Source: Sulfopaludibacter sp963835555
GTDB taxonomy: Bacteria > Acidobacteriota > Terriglobia > Bryobacterales > Bryobacteraceae
NCBI GenBank assembly: GCA_963835555.1
Contig: CAWIGC010000028.1
Coordinates: forward strand, 38,906-102,905
Direction of reading: 5' to 3'
Length of the DNA: 64,000 bases
Part shown: positions 46,959-55,781 of the stretch, piece after piece
Layout of the letters: the number at the start of each line of letters is the position of its first letter
How positions within the stretch are numbered: the first letter of the stretch is position 1
The notes under the pieces: model-generated
Told to the model about the DNA's origin: nothing
Databases searched by the model: none
Seen by the model: the letters and a program-made list of their open reading frames with translations, nothing else
Made by a program: the position numbers and the translations under genes

Positions 46959-49286
46959 CTAATACATCAGATACTTCGCCCGCACCTTCAGAAATTCCGA
47001 CAGCGCATCCTGCCAGCTTGCCTGAATCGTCCGCGGATCTTCCCCTGCCTGAATCCGCCGGATTGCATCGTCGCTGCCGATGAGCCGCTTCCCCAGCGTG
47101 TAATCCAGCTTCCCCGGATACAGCTTCTGAATCGCCACCGCAACCTCCAACCCCAGGCGCGTGGAATCGAACACGTCGCGATTGGTGATCTCGTACCGCA
47201 CCCCTTCAATGCGCACTCCTTTGAAGTTCGAATCGGCCGGAGTGAACGTGGTCGGGTAAATGCGCACGCCCGGAATCAGCCGCTTATTCAGATACTCCGC
47301 CAGAGTCCGCCCGTTAATGAAATCGGCGCCCGTCTGCTCGAACGGCGCATCCGTGCCGCGGCCCTCCGAGTAGTTCTTCGAGTACTCCAGGAAGCACAGC
47401 CCGGGATACAGAATCGCGGCACTCAGGCTGCGCATGTTGGGAGAAGGATTAACCCACGGCAAACTCGTCGAATCGAACCAGTCGCCGCGATTCCAGTCCT
47501 GCATCTGGATCACCGTCAGGTTCGCGCTCCACTTGTTCTCCACGTTGAACATCTTCGCCAGTTCCCCCATCGTCATGCCGTGCCGCGTGGGCAGCCCCGC
47601 GAAAGACCCGACGAACGATGTGTTCCCTGCGTCCAGCAGCGGCCCCTCCACGTGCGTGCCCGTGATCGGGTTCGGCCGGTCCAGCACAAAAAACGGGATG
47701 CCCGCCTTCGCCGCCGCCTCCAGCGCATACGCCATCGTGCTCTCGTATGTGTAGAAGCGCGCGCCCACATCCTGAATGTCGTAAACCAGCGCGTCCACGC
47801 CCTGCAGCATCTCCGGCGTGGGCCGCAGGGTCTTGCCGTAGAGGCTATAAATCTTCAGGTCCGTTTTGTAATCCACGGTGTCTTCGATGCCGGGCCGGTC
47901 CAGCGCGCCCGCGAATCCGTGCTCCGGAGAAAACAGCGCCGCGATCTTGACGCCCGCCTCCCGCATCAGGTCGATATTGCGCCGCCCCTCCCGGTCCACG
48001 CCGGTCTGGTTGGTGATCAGCCCGATTCGCTTGCCGGCAAACTGCCTGAACTTCTCCGCCGCCAGTACGTCCAGTCCCGTCCGCGTCGCCCCATTGCGGC
48101 CGCTGATCTCCCGGCGCTGACCCGCGCCCGCCGTGGTCTCGTTATATCCCGTCAGCGTGACGCCCTGAATCTTCACGCCCAACCCCGCCGCCGCAATCGT
48201 CGCCACGCGCGAGCGCAACGCCACAATCGAAGGCCGTCCCGTGGGATGCACGCTATTCGCCAGTAGAATCACGTAGCTCTTCGTCGCAGGGTCCATCCAC
48301 ACCGATGTGCCCGTGAATCCGGTATGCCCGAACGACCCGATTGGGAACAACTCCCCGCGATTGGTAGAGTACGGCGAGTCCATGTCCCAACCCAGACCGC
48401 GCAATATCGGCTGGTCCGCCGGAGTCTGCGGCTCGGTGAATTTCTTGATGGTCAGCGCGCTCACAATGCGCACGCCGTCCAGTTCGCCCCCATCGATCAT
48501 CATCCGGCAGAAGCGCGACAGGTCGTCCGCCGTGGAAAAAAGGCCTGCATGGCCCGCTACTCCGCCCATATAGCGCGCCGTCGGGTCGTGCACCACCCCG
48601 CGTAGCGGCGGCCCGTCCTTGCCCTGCCGTTCGGTCGGCGCGATGCGCGGAATCCATGCGGCGGGCGGCTGAAACGTGGTTTCCTTCATGCCCAGCGGCA
48701 GGAAAATCTCCTGCTTGGCATACTCCGAGAGCATCTTGCCGCTCAGCCGGTGCACCAGTTCGCCCAACAGCTCGAAGTTGATGTCGCTGTACACGAAGCG
48801 CACACCCGCGGGACCGGCGGGCCTATCCGTATAGGCAAGGTGCATGCCCGTCTCGTACCCGCTCCACACCGGGACCAGCGGCACGTCCGGCGCCAGGCCG
48901 GAAAAGTGCGTGAACAACTGGCGAATGGTGATATCGCTCTTCCCGCCCTGAAACTCCGGAATGTACTCGGTAATCTTATCGTTCAGCCGGAACTTGCCCT
49001 GCTCGAACAGTTTCATCAGGCTGGTAGTCGTGGCGATAACCTTGGTCAGCGATGCCAGGTCGAAGATGGTGTCCGCCGTCATGGCTTCCACCCTCGGCAC
49101 CTCGGCGCGGTCGCCGTACGCTTTACGGTAGACCACCTGGTTATCGTGCCCGATCAGCAGCACCGCCCCCGGCAGTCGACCCTGCTGGATGGCTTCCTGA
49201 ATCGCCTGGTCTTCGGCCGGTCCCGCGGAAAATGTCTGCGCGGACAAAACTGCGGCTGCCGCCAGGGCGCAACAGAGGAGCTTCAT
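46959..49286 (-). CDS. Serine beta-lactamase-like domain fused to NamZ (DUF1343) muramidase domain
   Basis: 775 residues with a signal peptide (KLLCCALAAAAVLSAQ). Residues about 25-370 are a class C beta-lactamase/esterase-like serine hydrolase: FDLASLTKVIATTTSL carries the SxxK nucleophile, FVYSDINFELLGELV the YxN-type motif, and SFGHTGFTGTS the HTG equivalent of KTG. Residues about 405-775 are a DUF1343 domain: GKRIGLITNQTGVDREGRRN, KIAALFSPEHGF, VDALVYDIQDVGARFYTYES, FVLDRPNPITGTHVEGPLLD. NamZ proteins remove terminal GlcNAc from peptidoglycan fragments. The fused protein likely acts on cell-wall fragments outside the cytosol, with the hydrolase part possibly removing amide or ester groups. 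Both domains look complete. Confidence 0.9.
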   Translation of the reverse strand: MKLLCCALAAAAVLSAQTFSAGPAEDQAIQEAIQQGRLPGAVLLIGHDNQVVYRKAYGDRAEVPRVEAMTADTIFDLASLTKVIATTTSLMKLFEQGKFRLNDKITEYIPEFQGGKSDITIRQLFTHFSGLAPDVPLVPVWSGYETGMHLAYTDRPAGPAGVRFVYSDINFELLGELVHRLSGKMLSEYAKQEIFLPLGMKETTFQPPAAWIPRIAPTERQGKDGPPLRGVVHDPTARYMGGVAGHAGLFSTADDLSRFCRMMIDGGELDGVRIVSALTIKKFTEPQTPADQPILRGLGWDMDSPYSTNRGELFPIGSFGHTGFTGTSVWMDPATKSYVILLANSVHPTGRPSIVALRSRVATIAAAGLGVKIQGVTLTGYNETTAGAGQRREISGRNGATRTGLDVLAAEKFRQFAGKRIGLITNQTGVDREGRRNIDLMREAGVKIAALFSPEHGFAGALDRPGIEDTVDYKTDLKIYSLYGKTLRPTPEMLQGVDALVYDIQDVGARFYTYESTMAYALEAAAKAGIPFFVLDRPNPITGTHVEGPLLDAGNTSFVGSFAGLPTRHGMTMGELAKMFNVENKWSANLTVIQMQDWNRGDWFDSTSLPWVNPSPNMRSLSAAILYPGLCFLEYSKNYSEGRGTDAPFEQTGADFINGRTLAEYLNKRLIPGVRIYPTTFTPADSNFKGVRIEGVRYEITNRDVFDSTRLGLEVAVAIQKLYPGKLDYTLGKRLIGSDDAIRRIQAGEDPRTIQASWQDALSEFLKVRAKYLMY

Positions 49287-49307
49287 GCAACCATGATAGC
49301 CCCGTGC

Positions 49308-50945
49308 TTACACCCGCTTGGCCACCACCAGCGTAATATCGTCCGCCTGCGGAGCGCCCGCCGCGAATTCATTCAGCGACCGCGTCACCGCCGCCACAAT
49401 CTCCGCCGCCGTCTTCCCCCGATTCTCCTGCAACACGGCGATAAACCGCGGTTCGTCGTATTCTTCGTGGTTTACATTGTTCGCTTCGGTCACGCCGTCG
49501 CTGTAAATCACGAGCATGTCCCCCGGATCCAGCCGCGCGTGCATCTCCTTGTACGGCGCGTACGGAATGATGCCCAGCACCGGACCGCCACCCTCCAGCA
49601 TCTGCGCCTCGCCGGACTTCCGGATGATGATCGGCGGGTTGTGACCCGCGTTGGCGAACGCCAGGTCCCCTGTATTCGTGTCCAGCACGCAGAAGAAAAA
49701 CGTGATGAACCGGTTGCTCGGGCAGTTGGCGCACGTCGTCTTGTTTAGCCGCGCCATGAACGCGTCCAGATTGCCCGGGTCTTCCGCCAGCACCTGCACG
49801 CGCGCGTGCAATGCCATCATCATCAGCGACGCCGGCATGCCTTTGCCGGATACATCGCCCAGCGTCAAGCCCAGCCGCCCGTCCGTATACGGAAAAAAAT
49901 CGTAATAATCGCCGCCCACCGTCCGGCAGGGCACGTTGAACCCGGCCAGGTCCGTGCCCGGCACAATCGGCGCCTGGGCGGGCAGCATCCGGCCCTGTAT
50001 CTCGGCCGCCTGCGAAAGGTCGCGCTTCATGATGCGCTCCCCTTCTTCCACCAGCGCCAGCCGCGCGTTTTCAATGCGCACCGCGCAGATGCTCGCCATC
50101 ACCGTCAGCAGGTTCAGGTCGTCTTTCGTGAATTCCCGCAGCACGAACGGCGAATCCACGTAAATCAGGCCGATGATCCGGTCCTTGGCCTGCAGCGGCA
50201 CCGCCATCATCGTGTGGACCTTCTGCTCCACAATGCTCATCCGGCCCTTGAACGCATCGTCCAGTTGCGCATCGCGCACCAGCACGCTGGACCTGTCCTT
50301 AATCACTTTGTCGCGCACCGCGGTGCTGATGCGGAAGCCTTCGCCCTTATGAGCCCGCGGCAGCAGTTCGCCGCCTTCCAGCAGCAGTAGTACGCCGCGC
50401 TGCGCGTTGACAGCCTGAATCGCCAGGTCCAGAATCACCTGAAACAGTTCTTCCAGCGGCCTGTTCTCGCTCAATTCCTGGCCCGCGCGGATCAGTGCCT
50501 GTAGCGGCGCCGGCCCCTTCGAGCCCACGCGCTCGAAGGCCATGGTCTGGTTGCTGAGCGCGCCTTCCAGGCTCGTGACCACGGTGGATGTGGTCGGCGC
50601 CGAACCCTCCGCGCCGTCAAATACCACCACGCCTTGCGCCTGTTTGTTGGCGTCCGGCGAATAGACGATCGCCAGGTGCCCTGCCGTAATGCGGTCGCCC
50701 GGCGTCAGCACCAGCCGCGCCTTCAAGGGAATATTGTTGACGAAGGTGCCGTTCTTACTCCCCAGATCCTGAACCGTCCAGTCGTCGCCTTCCGGCTCAA
50801 ATACGAAATGCTGCCGGGAAAGGCCCGCATCTTCCGGAAAACACAGTTCGGCGGAGCTCGACCGGCCCACCGAAATCCGGTCCTTTTGCAAGGGCATGGT
50901 CTTTACCTGACCATCCGGACACTGAATCAGGAGCTCGCGGTTCAT
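49308..50945 (-). CDS. FHA-GAF-PP2C (SpoIIE/RsbU-type) serine phosphatase
   Basis: 545 residues, no TM segment. FHA domain at about 22-95 (RISVGRSSSAELCFPEDAGL, SRQHFVFEP, VQDLGSKNGTFVNN). GAF domain at about 155-310 (LLEGGELLPRAHKGEGFRIS, MMAVPLQAKDRIIGLIYVDS). SpoIIE-type PP2C at about 335-545 (GRMLPAQAPIVPGTDLAGFN, GGDYYDFFP, LTLGDVSGKGMPASLMMM, FANAGHNPPIII, GDMLVIYSDGVTEANN), with the metal-binding Asp residues present. It should dephosphorylate a Ser/Thr target or anti-sigma antagonist in response to a bound phosphopeptide or small ligand. It could work with the kinase near 2.2-5.2 kb, but that is only a guess. Confidence 0.9.
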   Translation of the reverse strand: MNRELLIQCPDGQVKTMPLQKDRISVGRSSSAELCFPEDAGLSRQHFVFEPEGDDWTVQDLGSKNGTFVNNIPLKARLVLTPGDRITAGHLAIVYSPDANKQAQGVVVFDGAEGSAPTTSTVVTSLEGALSNQTMAFERVGSKGPAPLQALIRAGQELSENRPLEELFQVILDLAIQAVNAQRGVLLLLEGGELLPRAHKGEGFRISTAVRDKVIKDRSSVLVRDAQLDDAFKGRMSIVEQKVHTMMAVPLQAKDRIIGLIYVDSPFVLREFTKDDLNLLTVMASICAVRIENARLALVEEGERIMKRDLSQAAEIQGRMLPAQAPIVPGTDLAGFNVPCRTVGGDYYDFFPYTDGRLGLTLGDVSGKGMPASLMMMALHARVQVLAEDPGNLDAFMARLNKTTCANCPSNRFITFFFCVLDTNTGDLAFANAGHNPPIIIRKSGEAQMLEGGGPVLGIIPYAPYKEMHARLDPGDMLVIYSDGVTEANNVNHEEYDEPRFIAVLQENRGKTAAEIVAAVTRSLNEFAAGAPQADDITLVVAKRV

Positions 50946-50946
50946 C

Positions 50947-51011
50947 AGGAGTCATTGTAGAACTATTCCCTGTCTTGCGGCCTCGCCCCGTCGCCTCCGC
51001 TTTCCCCCGCC
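50947..51011 (+). repeat. Direct repeat A, duplicate of a gene 3' end (pairs with 54901-54967)
   Basis: About 65 bp starting AGGAGTCATTGTAGAACTAT are nearly the same as 54901-54967 (GGGAGTCATTGTTAGAACTA...), with one indel and a handful of mismatches. On the minus strand this copy spells SGGDGARPQDRE-stop, while the other spells SGGNGPGPQDRE-stop at the end of the 54918-55733 gene. Confidence 0.8.
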
Positions 51012-51551
51012 TTCTCACTGCACCCAATATTTCTTTTGTGCCCGCACCGTCGCACCCGGCCGTGTTGTATGGATTTCAAGACGATGCCATTTGCCCGGAA
51101 CGACCTGGCCTTCTGCGCTATAAGCCAAAACATATTGACTACGCACGTCATCCTCTATCTGCTGGTAGACCTTGTCAATATTCTGCGGATTATTGAAAGC
51201 GAGGCCCCCCGTCTCAACAGCGATATCCTGCATTCCTCGGTTGCCGGATCTTCCAAACCACAATGGAGCGTTCAAATACTTGATTGTGTATACGGTGACA
51301 CCGGCTGCTTCTGCTGCTTCGATCGCAGAGGAGAGTTCATGAACGCTGGCATTTAAGTCAAGGCCATCGGAAAAGAGGATCAGAGCCCTCCGCCCCTTAA
51401 CATGCGTAAACTGCGAGCGCAGGACGTGAAACACACCATCCCAGATGGCGGTCCCAATACACCCGGCCGCGCCGCGGTTAGCTCGTTCGGGCGGGGGTTG
51501 ACACGGTTCGCCGAAGAGTTTCCCGCCGTGACCTCCCTGGTTGAGCTGATC

Positions 51552-52696
51552 GGCCGCGCTGAGGAGTTCCAAACTCTTCACCTTCAAGTTTTGTTTCAGG
51601 GCTTTGAAAAACAGCTCAATTTCCCAGCGGTCCTTGTAGATGGCGGCAATGGTGGTGGCTGAATTGCAGGAGATTGCTCAGCAGGACGATCTCGCGCTCA
51701 TTGATTGGGTCCAAACCACCACACGCCGGATTGGATGGGGATAGTCCTTGACCGCTTGGCGCCGGTGAAGCGGATGAGTTCATCGGCCAAGATGTTGCGC
51801 GGCAGCGCCCCATAGCGGAGTCCACCACCTCATAGGCGGCGTTGTCCTTCAGGCGTGTCACGAAGAACACCCCGCGACCGTCCCACTTGCCGAATAGCGC
51901 GTAGTCGCAATAGCCCCGTCGATGGCCACGATGGAACCGGCGTTGAGATCCAGGGACTGCGCGATGCGAACATCGCTCTTCTTGGCCTCGGTGATCAGGA
52001 CGTAAGACGGCAGGTAGTCGTCGTGGTCCAAGAGAACATGCGCCTTGACGCCCCCTTTGGCCCGGCGGAACTTGGCCCAGGGGAACAGAGTCCAGACACA
52101 GCGAGATGGTGGTGGAGTCCAGCGACAGAAGTTTGTTTTTGAACCGGAACTTGGCCTTGCGGGCGCCCATGCCCTCCTGGCTTCGGAAGCGGTTCAGCGA
52201 GGTGTAGAACAGGTCTTCAAAGAGCGCCGCCGGGCGGTGCTCGTTGGCATAGGACAGGGTGGATTTGTTAGGTGCGTTGGTGATGCCGAGATGCACCAGT
52301 TTGCCTTCGCTGCAAGCCAACCCATTGCAGATCTCGCGTAGCGAATCGGCGTGGGCCAACTGGCAGAACGTCATGGCCACGAACTGAGTCCAGCAGGTGA
52401 AACCCTTGGCGGCGCGTTCGGCCTGGTGCTTCTTGACCAGAGAGCCAAACTCCGTCCGGGGAAAATGTTGCAGAAGTTGGTTGAACAGACTGGCAGCCTG
52501 TAGCATAATAGTGCCCTCCTTGAGGCGAGTGATGGAACCGACATGAGCGTGGCGATTCACTCACTACGTTGACAGGAGGGCATACCCCACCGCAATGCGG
52601 CAAAAGAGGATGGCGCCGCGGAAACGGCCATCGCGGTACCCCTAACTCACGGCTAACTGGTGCATTCGCTTAGGTAACTGCTGTTTTGGACACGAG
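51552..52696 (-). mobile_element. IS4-family-like insertion, probably 3'-truncated
   Basis: The element interrupts the VWA gene. TGATC lies on both sides (51547-51551 and 52697-52701), and removing the interval joins TCTACAGATCA to GCTCAACCAG, giving STDQLNQ in frame, so TGATC may be a 5-bp target duplication. However, the transposase ends abruptly at the left edge and clear terminal inverted repeats are not seen, so the boundaries are uncertain by perhaps 20 bp and the element may be truncated there. Confidence 0.6.
51564..52506 (-). pseudogene. IS4-family transposase, frameshifted and C-terminally truncated
   Basis: ATG 52506 has a strong Shine-Dalgarno (AAGGAGG, 8 bp upstream). The N-terminus MLQAASLFNQLLQHFPRTEF, then CWTQFVAMTFCQLAHADSLR and LLSLDSTTISLCL (first catalytic Asp) are of the DDE IS4 type. 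After that at least two frame changes occur near 52100 and 51930-51900 (GAYCDYALFGKWDGRGVFFV is in the first frame again, with the second Asp region). The final correct frame gives AAIYKDRWEIELFFKALKQN, the Y-R-E signature, and stops short of the usual tail. It is not expected to be active. Confidence 0.75.
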
Positions 52697-53377
52697 TGAT
52701 CTGTAGAAGAAGTCAAATCCGACAGCAGACGTGGCTGTTCATCCACTGTTGCCAAAAATGCCCGGTCGGAAGGACCGATTATGCGAGTAATAAAGCGCAT
52801 CGCCGAGTCACGGTGAACCCGCACGTACCTCCCTTCGCTGCTGCTAATATCGATCGCCAGGCCAACTGTGAGTGGCAGGTCCATCTCCGTCCAGAGATAC
52901 TTGATATCCTGCCGAGAACCGTCATCTGTTACAGTTAGTTCCTCGCGGCTTATGTTACGCAGCGTTCTACCGCTGGAATCCGCGGCTATGAACGGAGCCC
53001 GGACTAACGATACATCCACCCGTATGTCGGGCTGTTGCAAGGCTTCAGCCGGAGCAGCACAATAGTCAATACCTGCTAGAACTAATAATGTGAACGAACT
53101 CCAAGCCCAAAGGCAAACTGTCCGGCGGGAGGTCGAGTTGTACCGGGAACTCTCGTGGTAGAGGTAAGAGGGCCGCACCTGCAGAGGAGCCACCATCTTT
53201 AGTTCCTTCCCACCGGGACGTTATCACGAGCTTGGCCGCAACGTCAATCCCCAATTTCGATCGGTGCCGCCTGTGGGCCTTGTCGATAGTTACTACGCCG
53301 TTGATTCTTGCAGCAACGCGTCCGGCTCTCGGCCAAACCGGCACGGCCTTACGGCAATCAAGTCAAGCAAAGTAAAT

Positions 53378-54760
53378 CTAATACGTGTGGATCGGCCGCC
53401 CGGCGTGTGGAGTCTGCACATACGGACTCACCAAGCTCTGGTTGCCGTCCTTATCCAGCGCCGCCACGCCGAATACGAGGGTGTCTATCGAAACATCGGG
53501 CATGGTGTATTCGTTCACGTTGCCGACGTAAATCTCGTGCTGCCAGAACGGAGCCGTGGTATCGCGCATCAGCACCACATATCCCGCCAGATCCGGCTCC
53601 GGATTCGGATTCTTCCATTTCAGCACCGCGTCATAGCCCGATTTGCCGCGTGTCAGCAGCAGCGCCTGCAGCCTCTGGCCATTTCTCTCCGTCGTCTCCG
53701 AGGTAAGCGGCGATTTGGGCGCCCACGCGAGCGAAGCCGCCGCTGCTCCGTTCACCCGGGTGACACGCGTCACAAAATCCGGTGATGTGTTCGCGAACGT
53801 GTCCCTCGCGGAATGCTGGTTTTCGAAATCCTCCACCGGCGTCGAAAGACGCACCGCTCCGAATCCTTCCAGACTAAACGCCCGCTGATCGCCGTCGCGG
53901 CCGAAACGGTCCGCGCGGAACACCGCATCGACCGTCATCGACGGAATATACCGCTCTCCGATCTCTCTCACGTAGCGCGCAATCTCGCGCGACGGCGAAT
54001 CGATGGGATCTTCGCTGTAAACGTTGACCCGCCGGTTCCCGATCCGGCCATCGCCGCCGGCGTCGCTGCCGATGATGTCATTATTCAGCACCGCTTCTAT
54101 CTTTTGATCGAGCGATTTCGCCTTGGCTGCGTAAAGAGTGCTCCCCACCAGCCCATCTTCCTCGCCCGCGAAGGTGACGAAAACCAGGGTCTTGCCGAAT
54201 TGATATTGGCTCATCACCCGAGCCAGTTCCATCACGCAGGCCACGCCGCTGCCGTCGTCGGTGACCCCCGGCGCGTCAATGTTGGGATCGAGCACCGGCC
54301 GCGGCGGATAGCCCGGCTCTCCCGGCGGTGTACCGGTCCTGTTGACCGAGTCGTAGTGGGCGCTGATCACGATCCGCTGCTCCCGGTTCACTGTCCCTGG
54401 CAAAACCGCGACCACATTGTATAAATCCACGTCTTGCGGGATCCGCGATCCACGCGACGCGTCTTTCTTGACGCGGTAGCGATCATAGCTTACCTCCAGC
54501 CGCGGACTGTAGCTGCGCAACTGCTCGTAGATCCATTTCCGCGCTGCGCCGATACCGCGGTTGGGGTCGTCCTGCGAAGAACGCAGATTGCGCGTGCCGA
54601 AGGATTCCAGTTTCTTGAGCGTCTCCGTGATCCGATCCCGGGAAATTTCCGAGACAATCCTGGCAACGTGCGGGTTCACGGCTTTGTATTGCGCGGACGC
54701 GGTGAGCGCGTTGAAGAGAATGGCGAGCGAAACAGCACGGGCAGCTTTGATCATATTCAA
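53378..54760 (-). CDS. Secreted M28-family zinc aminopeptidase
   Basis: 460 residues with a signal peptide (IKAARAVSLAILFNALTASA). The metal site is complete: IVISAHYDSVN (His, Asp), PGVTDDGSGVACVMELARV (bridging Asp), and VFVTFAGEEDGLVGS (catalytic Glu and metal Glu). VLNNDIIGSD and a later DAVFRADRFGRDGDQRAF with a C-terminal FNIII-like domain (SGYDAVLKWKNPNPEPDLAG YVVL) complete it. It should release amino acids from peptides outside the cell. It lies 181 bp upstream of the split VWA gene on the same strand; bases 53197-53377 hold no gene. Confidence 0.92.
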   Translation of the reverse strand: MNMIKAARAVSLAILFNALTASAQYKAVNPHVARIVSEISRDRITETLKKLESFGTRNLRSSQDDPNRGIGAARKWIYEQLRSYSPRLEVSYDRYRVKKDASRGSRIPQDVDLYNVVAVLPGTVNREQRIVISAHYDSVNRTGTPPGEPGYPPRPVLDPNIDAPGVTDDGSGVACVMELARVMSQYQFGKTLVFVTFAGEEDGLVGSTLYAAKAKSLDQKIEAVLNNDIIGSDAGGDGRIGNRRVNVYSEDPIDSPSREIARYVREIGERYIPSMTVDAVFRADRFGRDGDQRAFSLEGFGAVRLSTPVEDFENQHSARDTFANTSPDFVTRVTRVNGAAAASLAWAPKSPLTSETTERNGQRLQALLLTRGKSGYDAVLKWKNPNPEPDLAGYVVLMRDTTAPFWQHEIYVGNVNEYTMPDVSIDTLVFGVAALDKDGNQSLVSPYVQTPHAGRPIHTY

Positions 54761-54900
54761 ACCAGTTTAAACATTTTGGACGGGAGTGATTTCACACCTG
54801 AACCGGCTTAATTAAAGCGGTGGACCCTGCGTAAGGCGCCGTTCGCCAGATCCCACGAATTCATAGTGTAAGCCGGGTAGTAATCGTTTGAACGCCTGTC

Positions 54901-54967
54901 GGGAGTCATTGTTAGAACTATTCCCTGTCTTGCGGCCCCGGACCGTTGCCTCCGCTTGTCCCCCGCC
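54901..54967 (+). repeat. Direct repeat B, original gene 3' end (pairs with 50947-51011)
   Basis: This 67-bp stretch covers the last codons and stop of the 54918-55733 gene and the bases just after it. Its partner lies 3.9 kb to the left, directly before the start of the FHA-GAF-PP2C gene. The interval between them contains the VWA gene with its IS and the M28 gene. Confidence 0.8.
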
Positions 54968-55721
54968 AGAACTCCTTGTCGGCCACCGCAAAATCGTCCG
55001 ACACGTAGCTCTGGCTGGGCTCCACCCGCATCAGCAGATGCTCCCTCCGCAGCTCCTTCGACGCTGCGTTCTTGGCGCTCGTGGCTTCCGCCGCGGCCAG
55101 CGGTTCCGCAAATACCGGCAGCTTGGCCACCCCGTCGTCCAGCGGCTTCAAAGAGAGCATCGGCGAGAGAATAATATAGGTCCCCGAAGGCGCTCCCGAA
55201 ACCACCCGGTACACCAGGTCCGGACGATCCAGGTTGACGCTGTCCATCTCGTGCCTCCGCAGGCGCATCAACTCAGCCAGGTCCGCTTCCGAACCGGGCT
55301 GCATCCGGTAAATGGAAACGTGGAAATAGCGTGCCCGCGGAAAGCGGCGGACGGCCTCTTGCGGCCGGTAGCTCCAACCCGGCTGGTAGAGCAGGATCAT
55401 GGTTCGCGAAGGCGCCAGAATATCCTCCGCCGTAGGTTGTGGGTAATTCGCGCCGTTCACCGGAACAGATACCAGGGCGCGGTCCAGATCTTCGATCTCC
55501 GCGAAAGTCTGGTGCAGTTCAATTCCCCACGTTTCGGGCAGTCCGGTGATGGCAGTCATCCCCACCACATCCACCGCTGCCTTGGCGTCGCTGTACGGAC
55601 GAAGGGTGCCGTTTCCGCCGGTGCCCGGCTTGCGAACGATTTGCAGAATCGGCGGGACATCGGTCAGTCCCTGCGCCGCCGCGCATCCCGCCAGTGCGGC
55701 CGCAATGAGAACGAGCTTCAT
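54918..55721 (-). CDS. Secreted protein of unknown function
   Basis: About 267 residues from ATG 55721 (MKLVLIAAALAGCAAAQGLT), with a signal peptide that has a Cys in a lipobox-like position (LAGC). The rest (VDVVGMTAITGLPETWGIEL, YFHVSIYRMQPGSEADLAEL, RPDLVYRVVSGAPSGTYIIL) suggests a dimeric alpha-beta barrel-like or NIPSNAP-like sensor, but I cannot place it in a family. The C-terminus ends GPGPQDRE at TAG 54918 within direct repeat B. ATG 55733 is an alternative start four codons earlier. Confidence 0.65.
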   Translation of the reverse strand: MKLVLIAAALAGCAAAQGLTDVPPILQIVRKPGTGGNGTLRPYSDAKAAVDVVGMTAITGLPETWGIELHQTFAEIEDLDRALVSVPVNGANYPQPTAEDILAPSRTMILLYQPGWSYRPQEAVRRFPRARYFHVSIYRMQPGSEADLAELMRLRRHEMDSVNLDRPDLVYRVVSGAPSGTYIILSPMLSLKPLDDGVAKLPVFAEPLAAAEATSAKNAASKELRREHLLMRVEPSQSYVSDDFAVADKEFWRGTSGGNGPGPQDRE

Positions 55722-55781
55722 CGTATCACCCATAAGTTAGACGTAAGGGCCCGCTTTCCGCGTTGATACAATCTCTAGAAC

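Larger units (their letters stand above)
51015..53196 (-). pseudogene. VWA-domain secreted protein split by an IS4-like element
   Basis: Two halves on the same strand flank a transposase. The N-terminal half (53196 to about 52702) has a signal/TM stretch (LWAWSSFTLLVLAGIDYCAA), then DIRVDVSLVRAPFIAADSSG, ISREELTVTDDGSRQDIKYL, and VGLAIDISSSEGRYV, which is the MIDAS DxSxS motif. It is broken after LSDLTSSTD. The C-terminal half (about 51551 to 51015) resumes with QLNQGGHGG and TAIWDGVFHVLRSQFTHVKG, RRALILFSDGLDLNASVHEL and ends RPGATVRAQKKYWVQ. Together this is an acidobacterial secreted VWA protein. The gene is now non-functional as a single product. Confidence 0.8.

Noticed and set aside
50947..54967. 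The 66-bp repeats as inverted repeats of a composite transposon
   Set aside because: They are direct, not inverted, carry the coding end of a gene, and no transposase lies at either border; the only transposase is deep inside and has its own borders.
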